Assembly: GCA_905250885.1 (NCBI GenBank)
Contig: CAJNOQ010002505.1
Coordinates: forward strand, 1 to 24,010
DNA: 24,010 nucleotides
From: Didymodactylos carnosus
Taxonomy: Eukaryota > Rotifera > Eurotatoria > Philodinida > Philodinidae
Direction of reading: 5' to 3'
Part shown: positions 17,357-24,010 of the stretch, in pieces
How the letters are laid out: each line of letters starts with the position of its first letter
Position numbering within the stretch: position 1 is the first letter of the stretch
Position numbers and translations under genes: made by a program
Notes under the pieces: generated by a model
The model's input: only the letters and a program-made list of their open reading frames with translations
What the model was told of the DNA's origin: nothing
Database searches by the model: none

Positions 17357-18600
17357 TTCTGCTGCAAAATGAAAGACAACTAAATGATCAAGTACTCCGT
17401 TTTACCATTTACATCTCACTGCAAATTCCTTAGGTAACCTTGCCACAGATGTCATAGGATTTTATTCAAGTAAAGTCTTTTTGCTCTAAATGCACTGCGA
17501 GCGCAAGCATTACTATATAATGAAGAAAAACCAACAGTCTGATATTTAATGCTCATGATAAAACTATACTACTCTTACGTATATGCAAAACATTCGTACA
17601 AACCTACGATCTTCAACGACTGTTGTTTGTTTCCCTATTCGAACTCTATACGGTATGTTCTAAGTAACATTTTATATTTCTTAATTTTAGATCTTGAAAA
17701 TATCATGATTGTATGACATCAAGAATTCTTTTTTTGAGTTATTTTTCTTTTCATTCCACTTTTGACATTAAAATAGTTCATAAAAGGAAAAAATATTGCA
17801 TTCTTCTTCACATAAAATTTATATACTAAATAAAATATAGAAAAAAACAAAATTAATTCGACAAGAAGTCAGAAAGAGTTCCTCATCACGATAAAAGCAC
17901 TTGCCCATTTTGTCTATTTAAACCACTCATCAAAAAATAAAAATGAGCACGGCTCTATATTCATCTAACAAATGATATACTGAGCGAAAATTAATTTTTG
18001 TGACTAATTTAAATTATGCATTCTGATCATGCATGATTTGTCCTGTGAATACCTGGCGCCCACTATAGCTCGAAGGCAAGCGAATCTAAACCAGATGCGA
18101 GCGAGTAAAACCCATGTTAAGAGTATGCAGGTTTTTAGAAAAGTTTCCTGAAAACCTTGAAAAGCCGACTGTCGAAAAAATTTTGCTTTGCGATAAAACA
18201 ACAAATCCAGAAATACTTCTAATAGCACCAGAAAATCGAGCAAACATTTCTGATCAAAATGAGATATCTACCAGCTCTGAATGATTTTCTAAAAAGCGTC
18301 AAACTTCTATAGAACTGGCAACGATTCAAAACTATACTTCTGATACATTTAAAACAAATGATTGTACGATCGTTTTGGTAAAAGTCATAAAGATGCCAAA
18401 ATAAGATGTCTTCGTAATGAGAATAGAGCCGGTAAAATGATGATGACTTTTCTTTTGTTAGATTAATTTTATAATAAGTGTTTTCTTGACGAGATGAAAA
18501 AAGTGCGAGTGCATCAGTAATCGAATCAAAAGCTCTTAAAATTTGTTATAAGGATTAGAAGACACAAAACAGCGTTTACAAAAAAACGTCATATAGAAGT
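17357..18600. other. Intergenic, no gene seen
   Basis: AT-rich sequence. The minus-strand open frame at 18004-18243 begins with TTG, not ATG, and is not protein-like. A short hairpin, AGGTTTTTAGAAAAG with TCCTGAAAACCT, lies at about 18129-18157. No repeat partners elsewhere in the window were recognised. Confidence 0.45.
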
Positions 18601-18671
18601 TAAGTGAGTAAAAGAAAGGATTTGCAATAAATAATTTTTCAAAAACAATAGAGGTAATATTTGGTGAAAGC

Positions 18672-18820
18672 CTTCCCAGGTCGACTTTGTCCGATCGGAT
18701 CCTTTTAATTCCTGTGGATCCGAAGATTAACCAGGTTCCTGAAAGATTCGGAGATCGAATCCGATATCTCGAACCAGTCAGATCCGTTAATTTCCTGTGA
18801 CCAGAAATTGACGGTCCTGG
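18672..18820. repeat. GATCCG-rich repeat, possible MITE fragment
   Basis: A locally GC-richer block with repeated CGGATCC/GGATCCG/GATCCG motifs (18693-18790). The outer sequences CCAGGTCGAC (18677) and, reverse complemented, CCAGGACCGTC (ending about 18821) are weak inverted ends. A related motif-rich stretch (CCGATCGGATC, GGATCCGGCAGG) lies at about 19974-20097. No sure target duplication. Confidence 0.35.
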
Positions 18821-18958
18821 CACCTTATTTCTTTTTCTTTCTTTCCAGTGCATTAATATATTCACCGTTATTTCATGACAGGAGCACTTTTAATACGACA
18901 CTACAGAAAATAAAAAAAGAATAGTTGTTCTTCTCAAATTCTTAACGGCAAGAGTCAC

Positions 18959-19020
18959 CGCTCACACTGTTGAACGGACGTGTTGTACACGTCCTAGCTG
19001 GTGGACCCTTCCACTCTCTC
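18959..19020 (+). repeat. 62-bp direct repeat, copy 1
   Basis: Identical at 61 of 62 positions to 19782-19843; starts CGCTCACACTGTTG and ends CCCTTCCACTCTCTC. It contains the hairpin GGACGTGT-TGT-ACACGTCC (8-bp stem, 3-nt loop). The copies are 823 bp apart in the same orientation. Confidence 0.85.
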
Positions 19021-19099
19021 TCAAATAAATAAAACCCTATATACAAGTCTTGTTCAGACAGAAAAACTCAAAATCGAACAAGCACTGCAAGGAGCAGGA

Positions 19100-19437
19100 G
19101 AAAACAGCAAGCACGATTAAATAAAAGTCGCGATAGGAGTCTTGCTGAAGAAAAAACGTGACTACCTGCTTAGTCAAGTCGCGACAGCAGGAGTCACATC
19201 GAGACCGCGGAAGTCACGCCCAAATATTGGGAAAAATATGGGACTCATGCAGCGACAGCAGGAGTCACGTCGTGAGTTTCGCGAGTGGATTGGAAAAATT
19301 CCTTTTCATCGTGAGTTTATAGTGATCGCGAAAATCGGGACATTTTTCGTGAGTCTAATAGCGATCGCGTTACGTGTTCACGCCATGACTTTTTCGGTGA
19401 CTCACGTCGCGAATTTGCCGTGAGAGTAGACCTGGGT
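19100..19437. repeat. CG-rich subterminal-repeat region, possible hAT-like MITE
   Basis: Between the two 62-bp repeats lies a block dense in TCGCGA/GCGA and GAGTCAC/GTGAGT motifs in both orientations. GCGACAGCAGGAGTCAC occurs exactly twice, at 19181-19197 and 19252-19268. The right boundary read inward, CAGGTCTACTCTCACGGC (reverse complement ending at 19435), has a hAT-like CAG start, but no clear left partner or target duplication was found. The 93-codon open frame at 19142-19423 starts with TTG and follows the repeats, so it is not called a gene. Confidence 0.5.
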
Positions 19438-19781
19438 ATGAAACGACGAAATTCGTACATAGAATAAAGTGTGTCTAGAATAAGTGGAATTTATCGCTTA
19501 CATTCGGATACCTTTAAGAAACTTCTCCCCAGTGTGAATTTTAGCGGACGTCATACAATAGTAACAGATACAAGAATTTTGGCTTCACTCAAGTAAGTGA
19601 ACGACTAGTCTTTTCAAAATGCTTATGTAAAGCAAATTTAGCCTTTTTTAGAAGTAGCGTGCCAAACGTGTCAAAAACCAAATTTTTCAGTTTTAGAAAC
19701 CCTGTACCTCAGTAAAGAAAGGTTTAACTAAAATTCCAAAAAGACAATTTTTGACTCGATCGGATGAAACTGTTGAACAGA

Positions 19782-19843
19782 CGCTCACACTGTTGGACGG
19801 ACGTGTTGTACACGTCCTAGCTGGTGGACCCTTCCACTCTCTC
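19782..19843 (+). repeat. 62-bp direct repeat, copy 2
   Basis: Second copy of the repeat at 18959-19020, differing by one base (TGTTGGACGG for TGTTGAACGG). A partial third copy, ACTGTTGAACAGACG, lies immediately before it at about 19769-19783, so the 5' part is locally tandem. Confidence 0.85.
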
Positions 19844-20216
19844 GAATGAACAGAGAGAAGAACCGCTAGAAAATGAAAAGAAAAAATTTAAGGCTATTTT
19901 TAGCCTTAAAACATCTGAAAACTGATCACATTCTGCCAAATCGAGCGAAATCAGATGTCTGAAATGAAGGTTCCGATCGGATCTTTTCGGCATTTTCCGA
20001 GCAGCGGATTTCCAGCATAATCCAGCATGGTTGCTGCCAGATTTTACCGAATTCCGACAACTACCGACATGTTCTAGTGTTGGATCCGGCAGGGTCCTGA
20101 CGCTGGAATCAACGACCTGGGTTGGCGCAGTTGTTTTCAGACATGGCAAAGATGATGTAAAACAGTTCGATACTGTCTCACCAGATACTTAGCACGAAAC
20201 ACAGTTGTTTTATTCA

Positions 20217-21106
20217 TTAACCCTTTGGCGGCGGGAGACGTATATATACGTCCGGCCTTCCCACTAGAGAGAAAACTATCAATAAAATTTTGTTTATTGA
20301 AAAACGGAATGTTAAGTATGCTGTTAGACCCAGTTTTGTCTGCTGATCTCAAATATGTTATTACTTTTGCTTGAAAATATAAGAGAAGTGAAAAGGGCGC
20401 AAAATAAGTGAAATGGCGAAGGTCAGAGGTGAGTGTGTAATCTTTCTGACAAAAGTTTCTCATATGCTTTTCGGAATCATAAGTTTCTATGATTATATTT
20501 TCATGATTATGATGTACATCGCATGCAGATTCGATAGTATAAAGAGCGACCCTTAGTTCGCCACCCTCGCTCTTCTACGTATGTTTCAATCGTGGATGCT
20601 CGTTCTCAATGACTTTTCAGAAGCACACAATAGTTAATCTTCGTACTTTGGCCAGACAATCTACAGACGCTGTAGAGCCTGTGATGCGAATTTGAAGTCA
20701 AAATGATGCTCCTAGACTGAGTTGTGAATTTTTTTCGAAAAGGAGCTCGAAGTTTCAACAAAAAACCGCGAACCTCACCCGTAAAATAGCTGTATTTCAC
20801 AGACTACTAACTGCCAACTCACGAAATTCATATCGTAGATAGAGTAGAGTCGTGGCTATATTTTGGTAAAAAGAAAAAGTTTTCATCTTTCTTAGATGAG
20901 GAGCTATTGATATTTGACGGAAAAGAAATAAATCATTTATACCTCACGAACCATCAAGTAAAAGAGACCCACACTTGGTGGATGATCAGCATTTGGTAAG
21001 AACTATGACCACACAAAATTAGAAGTCACTAGCTGTTATGATTCTTGAGTTACAGCAGTGTTGCGACATTTGCCTATATATGGGCTTCCCGTCGCCAAAG
21101 GGTTAA
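20217..21106. mobile_element. Non-autonomous piggyBac-like element with TTAA duplications
   Basis: The element body is 20221-21102 (882 bp), flanked by TTAA at 20217-20220 and 21103-21106. Left end CCCTTTGGCGGCGGGA; right end, reverse complemented, CCCTTTGGCGACGGGA: 15 of 16 positions match. A TTAA target with CCCTTT ends is the hallmark of the piggyBac superfamily. A palindrome (GACGTATATATACGTC) sits 16 bp inside the left end and CCCATATATAGG just inside the right. Internal open frames (20137-20463, 20606-20800) show no transposase motifs, so the copy depends on a transposase made elsewhere. The near-perfect ends suggest a fairly young insertion. Confidence 0.85.
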
Positions 21107-21405
21107 ACGGCAATTTATCCTCGGCCTGCAAAGAAGCGTGAGACTAGATTCTGGCTGGTATTGTAGTATGCCGTTTAGTGTGGTTAACGGGAGGAAAAAT
21201 TCCATATATATGGCGAGCCACTTATCCATCCGTTCGTTTCTCGTGTGTCATATTATTTGAGTTTATGTGTTGCAACTGCACAACCTGAAAACAACGAAAA
21301 CTTCCTTTTCACTCTTCGAAAGTACACAACAGAAAAGAGTTTGCTCACCTAAACAAAGCAGTCACGTTGACTTTCTCCTCTTCTTATCTCTGTCGTCAGT
21401 GATGA

Positions 21406-21506
21406 CAGGGTTGCCAGAACTGGTGACTCATGGGAAACGGAACAAAGGATCACCATGATGATTTGTTTGTTCCGCCCCCCATGAGTCACCAGTTCTGGCA
21501 CCCCTG
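21406..21506. mobile_element. Hairpin hAT-type MITE (about 101 bp)
   Basis: Left arm CAGGGTTGCCAGAACTGGTG and right arm, reverse complemented, CAGGGGTGCCAGAACTGGTG continue as near-perfect inverted repeats through ACTCATGGG and GGAACAAA, leaving only a short central loop (GGATCACCATGATGATTT). Ends are CAG-type. Degenerate flanks GTGATGA (21399-21405) and GTGACGA (21509-21515) are consistent with a 7-8 bp duplication, offset by two bases on the right. It lies about 130 bp upstream of the B-box gene start, so it may sit in its promoter or leader. The short ORFs across it are shadows of the arms. Confidence 0.75.
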
Positions 21507-21633
21507 TTGTGACGACAGTCGTCACAATCAAACAACAAATCTTGCTACACATTGAACGTGGTGGAAGATATACAAAGTTGTTTTCGCATACGAGAACAAC
21601 AGCTTCTCTTTGTCTCTACTTTACACATACTTC

Positions 21634-22634
21634 ATGGAAACACTTTCAAGACAGAAGGCAACATGCGCTAAGTGTGATCACGGCGTCATATTCACATGTT
21701 TCGGTTGTAAACAGAACTTTTGTCAACAGCACTCATCAGAACATCGTGATGAGTTGGCGAGACGAATGGATAAGGTGGCGAGAAAACTGGACTGCATTCT
21801 CGAGCAAGTGAACGATGCCAAAGACACCTCTCACCCTTTACTTGATCAAATCACGCAATGGCAGAATGATTCGATTCAACGAATCGGAGCAGCAGCTGAT
21901 CAAGCGAGAGAGCAAGTAAAACAATAAGTCTGAGATGACAAAGCGTTTCCAGAACATCAATCGCGAACTGATAGCTGCTCGCCAAAGTGGAGATTATGTG
22001 GAAACAGGACTAGAACAGTGGCTAAACCAGCTGAACACGATGAAGAAAGAACTGACGACACCATCGAATATCATATTAGATTTGACAAAGAGTTGTGAAT
22101 GCATAAATCTGATCCAAGTGACAAACAAATCATCCGATGCATACCCGAATGAGAAATTGTCATTCGAGAATTTCGATAAAGTATGTGGAACTATCATGAT
22201 TGAAGACAACGGTAAAGTTGCTTGGCATCTTGGACAACGAAATTCGTACGCTGAAGTGTGGGGCAAAAGTTTGTATTCAACAGGCGTGCATTCCATACGC
22301 ATAAAAATAGAAAAAATGTGGAAGAACAACTGTATATTCTTTGGAATTATCTCATCAACAACACCAATGCAAACACATTCGTATAAGTCAGCATCCAGCT
22401 ATGGATGGATTGGAAATTGTCTAGTTTATGAGGGAGGGTTATAAGGGAGGGATTCGTGAAGATGATGAGATTGTAGTGGATGTGAGATGTGAATCGAGAC
22501 AAGTACACTTGCTGAATGCACGGACAAACAAACACTTTGAACTATCTGTCGATTTGTCTAAGTGTCCTTTTCCATGGCAGTTACACATCAATCTCCACGG
22601 GGTAGAGATCGAGTTCGTATCTTATCATAAATAA
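21634..22634 (+). pseudogene. B-box / coiled-coil / SPRY protein, broken by two frameshifts
   Basis: ATG at 21634. Frame 1 (to TAA 21925) carries a B-box-like zinc motif at residues 10-38 (CAKCD, CFGCKQNFCQQH, SSEH) and a coiled coil with CILEQVNDAK and ITQWQNDSIQRI. The coiled coil continues in another frame from about 21930 (MTKRFQNINRELIAARQSGD) and then enters a SPRY-like domain (GKVAWHLGQRNSYAEVWG, CIFFGIISS, SSYGWIGN) that stops at TAA 22442. A third frame from about 22434 completes the SPRY domain (GGIREDDEIVVDV, LHINLHGVEIEF) to TAA 22632. Each break needs one indel, near 21916-21927 and in the GGGAGGG run at 22434-22452. AATAAA overlaps the stop codon (22630-22635). The architecture is TRIM-like without a RING. 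It may be a young pseudogene or an active gene with assembly indels. Confidence 0.7.
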
Positions 22635-23795
22635 AAATGAAATAAAAAGCTATGATTTTGTACAAACTATGTCAAAACTTTTGATACAGTTTTGATATAG
22701 CGAATAGCTCACACTTACTGAATGACCTTATAAAATAATTCAGATTCTGAAAAGAACTCGAAAAATAAAATGCAGTTTAATATACTGATACATTCTAAAA
22801 CATAGAAGCATTGCTTTTTTAATTTATAATCTCATTATTTGTAAAGGAAAAATGCCTTTACACATTATATGTTTATGTAATTACATCGCAATAAGGTAGT
22901 TATATATAAAAAAACAGTTCTAAATTATGTCACATCGTAGCCATATCGGTCTAATAAATGGAATAGAGAAGTGACGATCGACCCATCGGAATATATTATC
23001 AAACGCTTCCTTAATCTTCGATCTAACTGATACATTTTGACAGGCTTATCACGAAACTGATTTAGACCTTATCAAGAAGCTTGTATATTTATACTCTTCT
23101 GGAATAAAATTCCTACACAATTTATATTCAGAACAATCTCGCACATATAATTCCTCACGCACATATTCACGATTGAAATAAAAAGTACATATTTTCCGTA
23201 TGTTTAGCTATGATATCGACAGCCCTTTATCTCAAAAAGTAAACTGTATCTTTTTCTAAAAAGAATAGCTCGACACAAAGTACAATTAAGCATTTCATAT
23301 TGGCATAAAAAGTGGAAAGGAGTACATTCTAGTTAATTATATTTTAACCTGTCAGGCAGACAGAATATAGAGTAATTTCATAGTATAGTACGTGCAGTGA
23401 ATATTTTCTGGAAAATATAAAAAAAATTTCTCACTTCCTTACTTGATGTCATTGTTCTTTCATTTTGTTCTTTTTCCTTTTGTACGCGTATATGAGTGAA
23501 TTGCGCTGGTACTGAACCGTTTGAATGAAAAAGTTCAGAAAAATCAAGTTGCCTGAAATCTTTTTTTCTGTTATTAAACTATATATCATACCACGGCCCT
23601 CGATGATTACGAAAATGAAGTTTCCTGACTGTCACTTTCGTTTTTTCTTGGATATTAACCTTATTGTAATATACCAATCAAAAGGTTTTGAAAAGACGAA
23701 TTTTTTGAGCATGTGCAAAAATATTTTTACATATGTGTAAGCGAAAGCAAAACAATTAATTTACGATTTCCTTGTAGCTTGAGTTCAGCTGAGTT
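22635..23795. other. Intergenic, no gene supported
   Basis: After two AATAAA hexamers (22630-22635 and about 22641-22646) that can serve the B-box gene, the sequence is AT-rich and without clear coding signal. The plus-strand ORF 23525-23740 starts with ATG (71 codons, basic and hydrophobic) but matches nothing recognised. No tandem or inverted repeats were noticed. Confidence 0.45.
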
Positions 23796-23801
23796 TTGGG
23801 G

Positions 23802-23870
23802 ACAGCATGGCTTGATGATTGTGTTGTTCGTCACGTACTTCAAAGGTGGTGTGTTCGACCATCGGCAATA
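23802..23870 (+). repeat. tRNA-like sequence, probable SINE head
   Basis: An A-box-like TGGCTTGATGA (23808-23818) and a B-box-like GTTCGACCA (23853-23861), 34 nt apart, match the internal RNA polymerase III promoter layout of tRNA genes. The segment between them resembles a degraded Ser/Leu-type tRNA. The acceptor stem does not pair convincingly, so it is not called a functional tRNA; a tRNA-derived SINE whose body continues toward the window end fits better. Confidence 0.4.
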
Positions 23871-24010
23871 GCAAACTCACATAACACAGTGGGCAACTAA
23901 GCGGACATTAGGCCAAAAAGTCGATTTTATCTATCTTGAAATACAAATAGTGCAAAATGTAGCTCTTGAAATTCTCTATCGAATGGTGTATAAACGTCTA
24001 TTGTGAAACT

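Noticed and set aside
19142-19423. 93-codon basic ORF
   Set aside because: Starts with TTG and its sequence follows the GCGACAGCAGGAGTCAC repeats; better explained as transposon subterminal sequence.
23802-23870. Functional tRNA gene
   Set aside because: A- and B-box-like motifs are present but a consistent acceptor stem and anticodon loop could not be drawn; called tRNA-like/SINE instead.

Overview
This is nuclear DNA of a eukaryote, most probably a small invertebrate animal. The AT-rich genes are split by GT-AG introns, many only 52-106 nt long. Their products are animal-type: an HS2ST/UST-class sulfotransferase, a CCDC60-like protein, a SNAP-25-type SNARE and a B-box/coiled-coil/SPRY protein. 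Short introns, B-box/SPRY proteins and many small non-autonomous transposons would suit a bdelloid rotifer, but the sequence alone does not prove it. No bacterial operon, CRISPR array, rRNA or provirus was seen.

Layout. 1-1160: no intact gene; 743-1161 holds three abutting open segments in three frames that look like a decayed gene. 1458-2522 (-): single-exon sulfotransferase with altered PAPS-binding motifs. 2892-5220: dispersed repeats and a 529-bp hAT-type MITE. 5398-13281 (-): the main gene, rebuilt here from 16 exons into an 863-codon frame whose intron phases all agree. Its last two introns (2.5 and 1.2 kb) are swollen by a rearranged repeat, a foldback element carrying a nested 81-bp hAT MITE, another hAT MITE and a 308-bp inverted-repeat element. 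13765-14944: an orphan minus-strand terminal exon, a 70-codon minus ORF and a perfect 22-bp palindrome. 15347-16122 (+): two-exon SNAP-25-like SNARE. 17033-17356 (-): small secreted PAN/apple-like protein. 18600-21106: transposon-rich, with a 62-bp direct repeat pair, a CG-rich subterminal-repeat region and an 882-bp piggyBac-like element with TTAA duplications. 21406-21506: near-perfect hAT hairpin just upstream of a B-box/SPRY gene (21634-22634, +) broken by two frameshifts. About 23802-23870: tRNA-like SINE head.

The genes do not form a pathway. The clearest theme is repeated insertion of short non-autonomous DNA transposons, four of them with CAG/TAG-type hAT ends and 7-8 bp target duplications, into introns and intergenic space. 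The most useful gene results are the rebuilt CCDC60-like gene, the SNARE whose second motif seems to lack the central glutamine, and the sulfotransferase with unusual cofactor-binding residues.
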